NCBI RefSeq assembly: GCF_032884065.1
Contig: NC_088879.1
Coordinates: forward strand, 16,224,489 to 16,288,488
Direction: 5' to 3'
Origin: Artemia franciscana
Taxonomy: Eukaryota; Arthropoda; Branchiopoda; Anostraca; Artemiidae
DNA length: 64,000 bases
In this document: one piece after another, positions 43,890-56,254 of the stretch
How the letters are laid out: each line of letters starts with the position of its first letter
Numbering within the stretch: the stretch's first letter is position 1
The notes under the pieces: generated by a model
The model's database searches: none
What the model was told of the DNA's origin: nothing
What the model saw: only the letters and a program-made list of their open reading frames with translations
Position numbers and translations under genes: made by a program

Positions 43890-45105
43890 ATGAGCTTTCG
43901 CATCGAACCTGACTGTGTAAACCTGTATATTCAGAACATAAATGAAGAAAGAGGCAAGTTAATAATTTTAGCTGAAATATTCAAGTCATTTAAAATAGTG
44001 TGTTTAGTAGAACACCAGTTAAGTGGCGTTAATAGTAATCAGTTGGATGTTTCTTGTAAACATAAGTTCTTCATCTGTCCCGCGAGAATCACAGGAGGTC
44101 GCCCCTCTGGTGGAATTATGATTGGAGTAAATAACAGCCTTGAGTGTGTTTTACTTGAAACCAATGATACTTTTGTTGTGGTTGATCTAGGCCATATCGT
44201 TATTCTTGCAGTTTATATGCCTACTAATTACAGAAACGAACAATCTAACGAACATTTTGCTAAAGCATGTGCAAGAGTTTCAAATTTTTTTTTGAGAGTC
44301 TCAAAAATTTTTTGCATGTGCAAGAGTCTCAAAAAAGAGTCTCAAAAACTAGTGTCACAAAAATGTCTCATAAAGCACGGACGTCTGGTAAAGCCATCCT
44401 ACTTTGTGGCGATTTTAACGCTTACTATTCCTAGTTTATCGTAGTCCCAGATCTTATTAGGATCACTTCCGAAAGATCTACCTGTGGCAACGAATAGCAA
44501 AAGTTATACTTGTGTTTACAATTCAGGTAGCGTGGCAAATTTTCCCTTTATAACATCAGATTAGCGTGGCAGGTAGTGTGGCAAATTTTGACTTTATAAT
44601 TTCTTGAATCGTTCAAAAAGTCTCTTGTTAAAGTATCGGATGAAATTTTTACCAGTGATAATTCTCACCTTGAAGTGCTTGTTGTTTAAAAATTTTGTGA
44701 TATTCGTTGTAGTCTGAAATGGTTTCAGAAACAACTTCGGGATAGGATAGACGTTAACTTATATCAGTGCGTAATAGATGATATTTTCAGTAGAATTAGA
44801 ATTCCTTTTCACCTCCTGTCCCAGTCTCAAAAATTTCACTCATTGGAATTAGATATGTATTATGCTGAAATAGTTCATGCTATGAAAGTTGCGGCTTCCT
44901 CTGTGGCTCTTGTTATTAGAGTTCGTAGAAATACAAAAAAAAGATGGTCTGTTATACCAGGGTTGGGTGAAGCAAAACAGAAACATCGGCTATGGTATCA
45001 TAATTGGGATCAATGTGTCCCTCTTTCCAAGAAATAGCCCCCTTTTCCATATGGTTAAATCAACAAAAAAGAAATATATAAAGTTAGTGGCAACATGGTA
45101 GAAAC
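43890..45105 (+). pseudogene. LINE B ORF2 5' half: AP endonuclease and linker
   Basis: The frame from ATG 43890 gives VNLYIQNINEERGK, CLVEHQLSG, RPSGGIMIGVNNSL and VILAVYMPTNY, the first endonuclease motifs. A tandem expansion of AAAGAGTCTCAAAAA words at about 44285-44350 disrupts the frame. Another frame then gives AILLCGDFNAYYS (the GDFN motif), SKSYTCVYNSGSVANF, and further down IPFHLLSQSQKF, RWSVIPGLGEAKQKHRLWYHNWDQC and STKKKYIK, the linker before the RT. The reading stops near 45105 where foreign repeats begin, and the RT resumes at 47516. Confidence 0.75.
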
Positions 45106-45149
45106 AACAAGCAAAAGATCTATCAACCAAGATTAGGAATAACCCAAAG

Positions 45150-45612
45150 TAGTACTGGTAGTACCTTGGTAGTATTATTAGTAAAGACGATGGGGACAGT
45201 GGAGATTTAACAGTAGAATAGCCAAGGCCCATGTTTTTTTTCACAGTTAAAAAAAAAGTTTGGAAGAATAGGAAGATAAGTCTGCAAACCAAGATTAGAA
45301 TATTGGAAGCTACAGTGACCACAGTGATCAAATATAACCCTGAAGCATAGGCGCTCCGAAAAGCGGATGAGAATTTACTAGATGTTGCCCCGAGAAATTG
45401 CTTACGGATTGTTCTGGGTACCCGGCTGACTAACCGTATTTCAAATAGTAAGCTGTACGAAAAATCTGTCCCGCTTTCTAGGGTTATAATAAAAGAAAGG
45501 TTGAGATGGCTAGGCCATCTCAACCTTCTGTGTTGGCCTCAGGCTGCTTGGTGCTGCGGTGAGTTATTATTATTATTGGTAGTAGTAGTAGTAGCATTAG
45601 TAGTACTTTATA
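45150..45612 (+). mobile_element. RTE LINE 3' end fragment
   Basis: The frame gives YLGSIISKDDGDSGDLTVE, a stop, then KKKVWKNRKISLQTKIRILEATVTTVIKY, then ALRKADENLLDV, NCLRIVLGTRLTNRISNSKLYEK and RLRWLGHLN. This is the end of an RTE-type RT protein. After an internal deletion comes a GCTTGGTGCTGCGGTGAG tail followed by TTATTATTATT and (GTA)n, the microsatellite end usual for RTE elements. It lies inside the split LINE B. Confidence 0.75.
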
Positions 45613-45840
45613 ATGAGGTTAATAGATTAACGCAGTCATCAGCTGATTTATCAGACCAAATCCCGCTAGAACAATGGTATGTACACTATACTTCAGTTTT
45701 TTTCGTTCAATCCACCATCAACTGAATTGAGTTATCGTGAATTGTTATATAATCATTTTTCTCAGTTGAACCCATATACAAACCTAGTTTGTTTTTCCCC
45801 ATCTTCGGTTTTGATTCAAATTAAATAAAAAAAAAACAAG

Positions 45841-47512
45841 TTTTTTCAACTGAAAGCAAGGAGCGACATTAAAACTTAAAACGAACAGAAATTACTTCGT
45901 ATACGAAAGGGGCTGCTTCCTCATTAACGCCCCGCTCTTTACGCTAAAGTTTGACTCTTTCTCTCAACTCTTCTTTTTAAAACAGTAAAAAACTTTAGCG
46001 TAAAGAGCGGGGCGTTAATGAGGAAGCAGCCCCTTTCGTATACGAAGTAATTTCTGTTCGTTTTAAGTTTTAATGTCGCTCCTTACTTTCAGTTGAAAAA
46101 AATTGTTTTTTTTATTTAATTTCTGAACGTTTTTGAATCAATACATGTTTTGATTTTGGCTCTCCGCAGAGGAATTTGCATTTTTTTTTTTGGCTAAATG
46201 GCTTTCTCATAATTTTGATCGAATGATTTTGAGAAAAAAAGAGCGAGGAGGAAGTCTAGTTGCCCTCCAATTTTTTGGTTAATTCAAAAGGCAACTAGAA
46301 CTTTTAATTTTCTACGAACCTTTTATTAGTAAAAGATATACGTAACTTATAAATTAGCTTACGTAGAGAATTTTTTATTCTCATGTTTTTATTACACATA
46401 TGAGAGGGTTCGCCCCCTCGTCAGTACCTCTCTCTTTACACCAAATTTTAAATTTTGTCCCAATTCATTAAGAATGACCCCTGAATCACAAAAGCCGTAG
46501 AATAAATAGTTGACATTACTAAAAATACTTTAGCGTAAAGAGCGAGGTATTAGGAGGAGGTGAGCCCCTCATATGGGTAATAATTTCTGTTCGTTTTAAG
46601 TTTTAATGCTGCTCCTTACTTCCAGCTGAAAAAACTTTTTCATATTTATTTTTTTCATTGTTTTTTTTTTAAATAATGCTAGTAAATCCTGCGCTCCCTT
46701 CATGGAAATTTTCTTCCCCCATGACAAATTCCTCGATGGAAAGTTCCCCCAGTATATACCCCTCTTCTCAACCCCTCCCCCCAACCAAAAAATCCTCCCG
46801 AAAACGCCTGTACACTTCCCAATAACCATTACTATATATAAGCACTGGTCAAAGTTTGTAACTTGTAGCCCCTCCCACGGGGACTGTGGAGGAGTAAGTC
46901 GTCTCCAAAGACATAGTTATAAGGTTTTTCGACTACGTTGAATAAAATGGCTATCTCAGAATTTTGATCCGTTGACTTTGGGAAAATAATTAGCGTGGGA
47001 GGGGGCCTGGGTGCCCTCCAATTTTTTTGGTCACCTAAAAAGGGCACTAGAACTTTTCATTTCCGTTAGAATAAGCCCTCTCACAACATTCTAGGACCAC
47101 TGGGTCGATACGATCACCCCTGGGGAAAAGAAAAAAAAAACAAAAAAAAACAAATAAACACGCATCCGTGATCTGCCTTCTCGCAAAAAATACAAAATTC
47201 CAAATTTTTTAGATAGGAGCTTGAAACTTCTACAGCAGGGTTCTCTGATATGCTGAATATGATGGTATAATTTTCGTTAAGATTCTATGACTTCTAGGGG
47301 GTTTTTCCCCCTATTTTCTAAAATAACGCAAATTTTCTCAGGCTCGTAACTTTTGATGCGTAAGACTAAACTTGATGAAACTTATATATTTAAAATCAGC
47401 ATTAAAATCCGATTCTTTTGATGTAGCTATTGGTAGCAAAATTTCATTTTTTAGAGTTTTGGTTTCTATTGAGCCGGGTCGCTCCTTACTACAGTTCGTT
47501 ACCATGAACTGT
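45841..47512 (+). mobile_element. R1 element, best-preserved copy
   Basis: A 1.67-kb element with three parts. A 111-bp near-perfect inverted repeat makes up the head (arms 45841-45951 and 45991-46101, 39-nt loop, one mismatch seen). A second, degenerate hairpin copy lies at 46380-46640. The CT/A-rich body ends in GAGCCGGGTCGCTCCTTAC and the hairpin GTTCGTTACCATGAAC at about 47494-47512. No ORF is conserved among copies. It is likely a foldback or SINE-like non-autonomous element, inserted in LINE B. Confidence 0.75.
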
Positions 47513-47515
47513 TTG

Positions 47516-47810
47516 ATTAGATCACTAAAATGTGGGAAGGCCCCAGGTCCAGATGGTTTGTTACCAGAGCACCTTCTGTATGGTACTAAAAAATTACTAG
47601 AGCATCTTAAGTTATTATATCAAGTAATGGTAACCCATCATTATGTCCGTTCTTTGATGAGAGAAGGTAAAGTAGTTTGTATACTCAAAAAGGACAAGGA
47701 TCCTTCACATTGTTCGTCATATAGTCCTATAACACTTTGTTCTGTTAATAGTAAATTATTTGAAAATACTTTACTCCCATATTTATCAGCAAAATGCGGG
47801 TTTCGGCATA

Positions 47811-47812
<2 letters not shown>
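47516..47812 (+). pseudogene. LINE B ORF2: N-terminal RT fragment
   Basis: The frame [52 protein letters not shown] covers the first RT blocks (GKAxGxDG, EHL, ILKK, YRPITL-like). It breaks into a (TACA)n/(TA)n tract. Catalytic motifs A-C are missing. The open frame running from 47372 into the TA tract is a chimera of R1, LINE and microsatellite. Confidence 0.8.
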
Positions 47813-47936
<124 letters not shown>

Positions 47937-48062
47937 AACGGATTTAAAAAGTAGAGACTCTTGTAAGAATTTCAATATAGGCATAAGTATTGTCAATCGA
48001 AGAGTAAACCCGGCTTTAGGTCAAAGTGCAGACCTGGGGTACCCCTCTCAGATTTTCCCGTT

Positions 48063-48188
<126 letters not shown>

Positions 48189-48204
48189 TATATATCCCTA
48201 TTAA

Positions 48205-49665
48205 TTTTAAAAAAATAAAGTTTTTCCGAGGGAATTATAGAGAGAAATTGAAACTTAAAACGAACAAAAATTATTACTTCACAGCCTATCTAAGACATTT
48301 CAATAAACATAGTACAAATAAACCGTATTTCCCTACATTTGTAGGATTACAGAAAACTAGCGCTTTACTGAAAATACATAACAATATAGAAGTTTTTGTG
48401 CGGTAAAAGTAAACCATTTAAGGACACTTTTAACAGAATAAAAGTAAATTATTTTTAGAACCTGATGGGAATTTTTATGGGTTGTTCCCAACCGCTGATC
48501 TGATTAGGCTACTATTTGAAACTCTATCAATTTAAAAGACATTTGAGTCCTTTTAGGCTAAACTGGGACGGCCACGTGGTTGCAAGCATTGGCGATAAAA
48601 AGATTTTTTAGATGACTTTTAGAATTTGCGTAGGAAAAGTTGAGATTCCTCTTAACTTAATTCCTCTAACTATTTTTATAGGACATCGGGACTTTAGTCA
48701 CGACTGACACGTAATCCTTTTTCTCTCCTTTTTGTTTAAAAGGAGATATGTACTCAGAGTCTGCAATTTGTTCATTTTTTTGCAAAAAAAACCTTGAAAT
48801 TTTTGTTGATTAAAAGAAGTCCCAGGACTTTCGATTTCCGTCCAAATAAGTCTTATTCTAATACTCCAAGACCAGTAAACTGACTTCTCTTCTCTCTTGG
48901 AAATTTGATTACCTTTAAAGAAAGTTTGCTTTCTAAAATCAATCCTGTCAGTTAGCCACTAATGGTTACACACTTTTATTATTTAAAAGATCTTATTTTT
49001 AAAACTCGTACAGCAACTCCAACTTTCACATGGAACAATCAATTTTACAGACTCGTTGGTTATTTTTAACCGGTTCCCCCCCCCCATAATTTTGAAAGAA
49101 AAAAGTAATTAAAAGTAAATAAAAAAGTAATGCCTGTTGACTATCCGGATACGAACCTACCTTGCCCTCCCTTCCCCAATAAAATACTGGAGCTAAACCT
49201 CTAAATATTATGAATCTACTAGAGAGATTCATATCATGAATAATATTTGTACTACCCAAAATAGCCACAGGGTTGTGGATGGCAGTGTGTTCCTAATCCA
49301 GTTAACTACCAACAAAGCCAAAATTATTTAGGGTTTATGCCAGTGTGGCAAAATATGAAGTAGACGAGGATGGTTAATTACTGTTCTGTTTTATAAAAGC
49401 GAAACAGCTCTGGGAAACATTAAAAAATAGCGTTACAGTTCATTAAAATTCAATCAAAATCGTTACAAAATCGCACAGCAATATTAAAAGTAATTTAAGT
49501 TTTGTAGGCTATTTTTCTTCTTTCTATCTTCACACACAAATTGTGGTATTTTAAAAGCAATAGTAGTCATCATATTTAATTTAATCTTTTAATCAAGTTC
49601 AAACAGAAACTAAGGAAAATGTCACAGTCGCCATTAAAAAAAAAAATAAAATTACTCCGCCTTCT
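48205..49665. other. R1-head trace, then unassigned DNA
   Basis: 48215-48285 shows faint R1-head wording (GAAACTTAAAACGAACAAAAATTATTACTTC). The rest is AT-rich with a C10 run near 49078. No gene. Confidence 0.4.
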
Positions 49666-49689
49666 TTGACTATTCTATCCTTCATTCCT

Positions 49690-50010
49690 CAGGTATTTTC
49701 CCCATTCTATAGAATGATAATTTTAATAGAGCTACTACTACTACTGCTGCTACTACTAACCATTCACCATAGCACCAAGCCGGCTGAGAACAGTACAGCT
49801 ATGTGTGCTCCTCATTCATCCCAATTTATTCAAAGCCTCCCTCTCTATACCCTACCAAGAGGTCCATTTCTCTTAAGTATTTTCTTACGACATCCTCCCA
49901 CCCAATTTTGGGACAACCTATTTTTCACTTGGCCTTATATGGTTGGCCGACCAGAATGATCTTTGGCAATCTGTAATCCTTCATCCGCTTATCGTGTCTA
50001 TCTCAACCTT
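49690..50010 (-). mobile_element. RTE LINE 3' end fragment (minus strand)
   Basis: Minus-strand reading gives RMKDYRLPKIILVGQPYKAK, a stop, KIGWEDVVRKYLREM, YREGGFE and the tail CTGTTCTCAGCCGGCTTGGTGCTATGGTGAATGG, followed by TAGTAGTAGCAGTAG at 49732-49755. It belongs to the same broad type as 45150-45612 and supplies the part deleted there (RMKD to the tail). Confidence 0.7.
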
Positions 50011-52479
50011 TCTCTCATATATAATTTCAAGCTGGAGATGATCTAGGCGCATTTACACCCTCATAGGGAAGTCAATAGGGGGAAGGGGACAGGAGGGGTA
50101 TTTTACCTCCTCCCCTAGATTTTAAAAGTACTTCTTCGGACATTTTCGTTAAAGATTGCCTTTTATGGTATTTTTATTAAAGAAATACAAAACAGCAAAG
50201 TTGCCCCCACCTAAATTAAAAAAAAAACATTTTTGCCCCTCCCCCAATATCTGAGGAAGTGATACCATTAAGCCTTCACCGTTGCCTTACGTGATTTTTT
50301 CGTTAATTTCTGTATGTTTTTCTTGTCTTTCCGTATGGCTTCTCAACCATTACATAACCGTATATATTAGTTATAAATATATATTTCAATTTGATCAAAC
50401 CCATAGAAAAATGTATTAAAGAGCATTTTCCCGATATTTCGGCTTCTGAATAGCTCAATGTAGGAATATTTAAGCTTTTTTTTAGTTACCGCTGCCACCA
50501 AAGTGTTTTATCTTGAAAACAATGTTGTAGGTCTGTAATTGAGAAAAACAAAGTGAAGTTTAGCTAAAGAATAAAACATTCTTAGTAGTAAGTAGTAGTG
50601 CCTTAGTAGTAAGGCATATATAATCTACAAGGCATTTCTTTCAAAACAATTTTTATTTCCTTCAATGTCAATATTTATATAGTACACAACTTAAAAACAC
50701 TTTCAGTAAAAATAAATCCAAACATATACAATAAAACTAAGGAAAACAAATGGACGCAATGGAATATAACTAAAAACAATGGCTAAAATACAATAACTAA
50801 TCATTGACACTTAAAATTTGAACAAAATTTAAGCATACAAAAATAACTTCTCCAGTAAAAAAATGAATTTATTGTTTGAAGATAAAAATCATATTTCCGT
50901 ATGCTAAAAACTAATAGAAAAAAATTGTTTTCTATGCACTGAGCTACGATTTAGATAAAAAAAAGTATTAACATATTTCCCTTCAACAAAATTGTGCTCA
51001 ATTATATGCCACTCTTTTGTGTGCTCAGCTAATCTTCAATGTTTAAACACAGTCGGTTTTAACCAATCAGGACTGCTTGTAAATAAGCAGTAAACCATAT
51101 TGGTTAAATTTGATGATTGATCTGATTGATCAAACATTGATCTGATTGATCCGAAGCAAAGCACTTAAGTGAGGATTTCGATTTACAATTTGATAGTCTT
51201 CTATCATATGTGTCATTTTTTCAAACACTACAAAATCTTACAGAACATATATTTATTTCTTCTAAGGAATAGCTGCCAAATAGTCCTTATCGGTGCACAC
51301 CCTTGCTTATAGCATAGTTTTAGACAACTAAATAGCTCAATATTTATTCCAGAAATTTTGGGTCCAATAAAAGCTTAAATAATCATCGTTCCATAATAAT
51401 CAGGAATGTCATACGTAGAATCATTGTCAGAAGAATTATTAACACCCAATGCTTGACACGAATACGAGAACACATCCCATTATTTTGTTTATTGGAAAAT
51501 CATGTATTCAGAGATGAAACACAAAAGAAATACTTAAATAGAGCACGAACAAAATTCTCAAAATTGTTATCTAGATTTCAAAATTTGGACAATATTTACA
51601 ATAGTATTTCCAGTATTTTTCTTCTAGACTACGATGGGCTACTTTTGTCTGATTTTTTTTTATTAAGTTTTAACAATCACATCATTGTTAGATTAAATCA
51701 TTTTAATTCGAACAAAAAAAAACTGAACACTGATTCTTCTCTTCGAAATTATGTTCTGCTCAGTTTGAAAATCATGGATCTTAGGTCTACATTCGGATTC
51801 TCCGACCTTAGACAGGAAAACCCAGCATGCAAAATCCATTAATGGTACAAATTTTACTTTCCACAACAGAAATAGGTATAAAATAGTTACCAGGGTCAAA
51901 ATCTCTTTATTTGGCCTTAAACTTGCACATAATATAAAAGCTTATTAACCCCTTTGAAAAGAGATGATATGACCTTCTGGTCATATCTCAGATATGACCT
52001 TCTGGTCATATCTCTGGTCATATCAGTAGATATGACCAGAAGGGCTGACTAAGATTTTTTTTCAACCAAATACATCACCTATTTCAATATATTTCTTATT
52101 TTAGATGTACTAAGAGTATTATTAGTGTTTGAGTATTAGTTTAGATGATGCATCTCATTTACTGGCGTCTATAAAGTTTTAGCATTTATTATCCTTTTTT
52201 AAACTAAATTACTGCAATAATAAAATTACTGAAATTAATGCTTTATTAACAATTAATAAATAATAATTATTAATAATTAATAATAATAATAATTAATAAT
52301 ATATTATAATTATAATATATAATTAATTAATTATTTAATTAAATTAATGCTTTAATTAAATTACTATAAACTGTGACGTACAGTCGCTTGTATTAATGAA
52401 GAGCTTAATTTCTCCTTTCCTTTATACAGCTGAGCCCCCCACCCCCTCTAACCCCATAAACATGCAAACGATAGATATA
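50011..52479. other. Unassigned AT-rich DNA
   Basis: Mostly featureless. 50585-50615 has short AGTAGTA repeats. 51960-52040 has three copies of the palindromic word GATATGACCTTCTGGTCATATC or part of it. 52230-52350 is a TTAATAAT-type simple repeat. Open frames here show no family resemblance. Confidence 0.45.
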
Positions 52480-52640
52480 TATAATTCATCAATTTCCGAC
52501 TATTCATATTCCTTACTAGTTCCAATAGCTCATCTAATTTCTATAGAAATACTTTGATCAAGAGGAGAAAGTGATTAGGGACAAGACACTAATGACATTT
52601 CAATGGGCTTCTTGAATACATAAGGTTTCTGAAGAGAGAA
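52480..52640 (-). repeat. R2 repeat (inverted copy)
   Basis: Reverse complement resembles 53100-53290 and 54345-54535: AGAGGCCCATTGAAACGTC and GTCCCTAATCA blocks in order, with more changes. Confidence 0.7.
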
Positions 52641-53094
52641 CTATTTGGAAATAACATGTGAAACAGAAAGTTAAAGACGAATTAAAGTTATTGACTTTCA
52701 TAAAGAATGGCAAAATCTTCTTAGTTTCATTTCTTGTGCCGGGTGATCCGAATTTGGTCCATTTTGTCTAAAGAAAATTAGTCAAAAATCCATCTCAAAA
52801 TATTCTTATTTTTATGGTTTGATAATTAAAAAAAAAATCATGGTGGTCAAGATGTTTTCGTTATATGCCGCTTGTTAGCAGCCCAGCTATACGAATGTTA
52901 ATCCAAAGAACCTCCCTCCTTGAAAATGCAGTTAGCCCCCTCCCCCGCACCCTGTGCAAGAGTAATAAAAAACCAACATTAAAATAAAGAATTAACATAC
53001 AAATGCTGAGCTATATGAATGGCTAACCCAGATAACATCCCTCCTTAGAAATACAGTTAGCCCCCTCCACCCTGCGTACTTCCCTAGCAGAAAA
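52641..53094. other. Unassigned, with two related short blocks
   Basis: CAGCTATACGAATG...AACCTCCCTCCTTG...CAGTTAGCCCCCTCC near 52880 is repeated near 53008-53070 as GAGCTATATGAATGG...CATCCCTCCTTAG...CAGTTAGCCCCCTCC, a ~127-bp direct duplication. Confidence 0.55.
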
Positions 53095-53420
53095 TATTCT
53101 TTTCATACAGCTGCATCTCCTTCAAAGAATCTTTCTTAAGAAATCTTATGTATTTGAGAGGCCCATTGAAACGTCGTTAGAGTATGTTGTCCCTAATCAA
53201 TGTCTTCCCTTAATGAACTGTAATTCTATAGAAATTAGACGAAGAAAAAAGAATTTACATACAGAGAAGGGTAATAAAATACTAAAACTAAAATAAAAAA
53301 TTAATCTACAGGGCTAAACTATTACCCCTTAGCAAGAAAAATCCATTAAAATACAGGTTATTTGTTAACAAAAGAAGGCTGCAAAGAGAAGAGGATAAGA
53401 ATCAACCCCTACCCACTACC
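53095..53420 (+). repeat. R2 repeat, copy 1
   Basis: TCTTAAGAAATCTTATGTAT, GAGAGGCCCATTGAAACGTC and GAAGGGTAATAAAATAC are all shared with 54345-54790. The downstream part (CAAGAAAAATCC, AAGAGAAGAGGATA, CCCCTACCCACTACC) is also shared in weaker form. Confidence 0.8.
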
Positions 53421-54344
53421 CTTTTGCTGATAATTCACAACCATAATTTTAAGCTGATTGCCGGGGTTGTAATACACTTGAAACATGCTGCTTTGAATTC
53501 TATTAGAGGCGCTTTATGTGGAGTTCTTATGGGGGGAGGGTATACTCTATTCCTCCATGAGTGGAAATGCAACTTGTTAGTGCTCTTTAATCATTTTAGC
53601 CCGTAAGAATTCACTTGAGGTTGGAAACATTTAAGGGATTCTAGATGCTTGTTTATAGAGGAAAGAGCGATTAGTTTCTGATTAATGGCTAATTCAAGTA
53701 ATTCATCATCTCTTAAATTGAATTTCCTCGCTCATGCATCACACGGTCAAACAAACACTCCATCGGCGTTCGCTAATCTAATGTTTGCTGAGTATTTCTC
53801 CCAAAAGCTTTTCAAATTAGAACTAAGTGCTGGGGAAGTGTTTTCATGGCGATGAAAGATAAGGAGTTGGGCAAGATAGTGATGACAACTTTGAGCCATC
53901 GATTCAGCCAGGAGTGGCACACCATTTAATGTCTTTTTGATGTTTTTTTTGGGGGGGTGGGGGGGGAGGTCTGCCAAGAAAACCCTGATTTTGCAAGAGC
54001 CAGTTTTCTCTCTACCTTGTTGTTGGTACTGTAGCCTGGAAGTTTGTTTTTTTTACTCCAGGGAAGGGCGCGGTAAACCAGATAAACAATTCTTCAGTAA
54101 GGCGAAGTGTTGAACAAATAGTCACTAAAGATAAAAAAAACTGCCATAGTTATTCCTAGTGTTATCAAATTTTGCAGTTTCTGTAAATTATTGATTTTTC
54201 ATGAGGAGGTCGAATGCCCGTTCCCCCTCCAGCAGAAACATATTGAAGAGGTTTTCATTGAAATGGGGATTCTTTTGTAATTCACAGAAAATAAATCAGT
54301 TGTTGGATTTTCCTCACTTTAAATTTTTCCTCAAGATTTTCTTT
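53421..54344. other. Unassigned DNA
   Basis: G-rich run near 53950. No coding signal or repeat partner. Confidence 0.4.
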
Positions 54345-54800
54345 TCTTTTCGTACAGCTGGATTTCCTCCAAAGAACCTCTCTTAAGAAATCTTATGTAT
54401 CTGAGAGGCCCATTGAAACGTCGTTAGAGTATCTTGTCCCTAATCACTGTCTTCCCTTAACGAACTGCAATTCTATAGATATTAGACAAAAAAAAAAAAT
54501 ACTACATACAAAGAAGGGTAATAAAATACCAAAAATAAATTAACAAGATTTTCTTTTCCAGTAGTTTTCCTGAATATGTGCATGACTATTTCTCTTTTTC
54601 ATTGAAATGTATATAAGAAATTAAAATAATAAAACTGCTAGGACAACAGAGAAGGGCAATAACTAGATTAAAAAACAACTTCATCTACAGTACTGAGCTT
54701 TTTACCCCTTGGCAAGAAAAACCAAATGCAATAAAAGGTATTGCAAAGAAAAGAATATAGGGGGGTTAACCCCCCACCACCTACTCATACATACTGCCTG
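54345..54800 (+). repeat. R2 repeat, copy 2
   Basis: Direct partner of 53095-53420 with a ~100-bp insertion after the AAGGGTAATAAAATACC block. Confidence 0.8.
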
Positions 54801-55166
54801 CCGTATTCCTATCCTGACAAAACCGACCGAAAACGACAGAGAATGAATAAAATTTAGCTGTTTTAACCTAAGCTAATTATACTGTACCCCCCCCCTCCAA
54901 AAAAAATTAAAAAACCCTTACTCATTCAAATCTATGGAAAAAACAAAAAAATATATTCAGAATATAAATTCACAATATAAATAATTATCATTTTACGAGT
55001 TACACTAAACTTGGAAAGGGCTGGAGTATACAATTTCAAAAAAGTAAACAAATATAGGCCTACCCAAAATATACGATATAGGAGGAAAACTATCCACGAT
55101 TGGTAAAACTGAGCATTCCATAGCCCATCCCCTTTAAACCAAACAAACTCTAGGCCACTGGCCACC
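54801..55166. other. Unassigned DNA
   Basis: AT-rich with a C8 run near 54886. No gene. Confidence 0.4.
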
Positions 55167-56254
55167 CATTGGCGGATCCAGGGGTTCATCCCTCCCCCAA
55201 GATTTTTTCTGGTACCCTGTTGTCTTGTTTTTTTTTACTCTTCTTTTAGAATAATTTTGTCAATTTGGTCCACCCCTGTGGTCAACTCCCCAGAGAAAAG
55301 TTGAAGTAAGATATCTATGTATTACTTTTTCATTTTGAGTAGGATTCAGGCAAGCTTGACTGGAAATAAAATCGAAAAAATGAATGAAATGACATCAGAC
55401 AAGTCAGTCATTTTTTGTAAACTTAGCAGGTAAACCAGTACCAACAGCGTTCTATATCAAAAATTACATTAACGTTCTAAATATGTATTAAAATAAAAAT
55501 AAATAGCAATATATAAAGAAATGAAAAATTATTTAACAAAGTATTAAATGACACATTAATTGATTTATTAAAGTGATTAAGCGTATTTTGACCAATTTCA
55601 TTGCCTGGCAAACATATAAAGAACTTATTAAAAAGAGACAAATGTCAAAACATGTTTTTCATTCCAAGATCTGTTGCAATAAAGCTGCTGAGATAGTTAT
55701 ATTTTTCCCAAATGTTTTTCTTTCTTTTTATACTGCTATTCTAGATTCATAAACAATGGAAAAATCTAAGAATAGTCCCAAGTCAAAACAATTTAAAGGA
55801 TTCAAGGAGTTACACATTGTATTCAAATTCCGTGTTTAGGTGGAGTTGGGATATAGTTTTTGAGCTAAAGAATACCATATAATTTTTCGATATTATTTCA
55901 TCACTCTAAAACTTTAAATTAAACTTTAAATTATTTATGTACTAGTTTTGTTTATCAGATTATTACCTAATTTAGGCTAATTTAACAATGTATCTTGTCA
56001 AAATCAAACATCGAATTTATTCAAAGTTTAGGAACCCTAGTTTTAGGACAAGTAAATTTCTAGATTGTAATTTAATGATTTTTGAATTCACCATTAAACT
56101 TCAATTTATGTTATGGATTCATTCAAAGGTGCCAATAATTGATCAAATTGACAAGTTTATTCTAAAAAAAGAATAAAAAAGAAAAAATACAGGTTAAGAG
56201 GGCGCCAGAAAAATTTTAGGGGGTAGGGACCTGGCCCCCCTGGGTCCGCCAGTG
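55167..56254. mobile_element. 1.1-kb TIR element
   Basis: The left end CATTGGCGGATCCAGGGG and the right end, read on the other strand, CACTGGCGGACCCAGGGG are inverted repeats. Similarity continues for about 50 bp (CCCCC...ATTTTTTCTGG). The interior is AT-rich with no transposase, so the element is non-autonomous. No matching flanking duplication is evident. Confidence 0.65.

Noticed and set aside
53424..53606. 60-codon open frame near a possible Pol II start
   Set aside because: No motif, no TATA-type context distinguishable from background AT-rich DNA.
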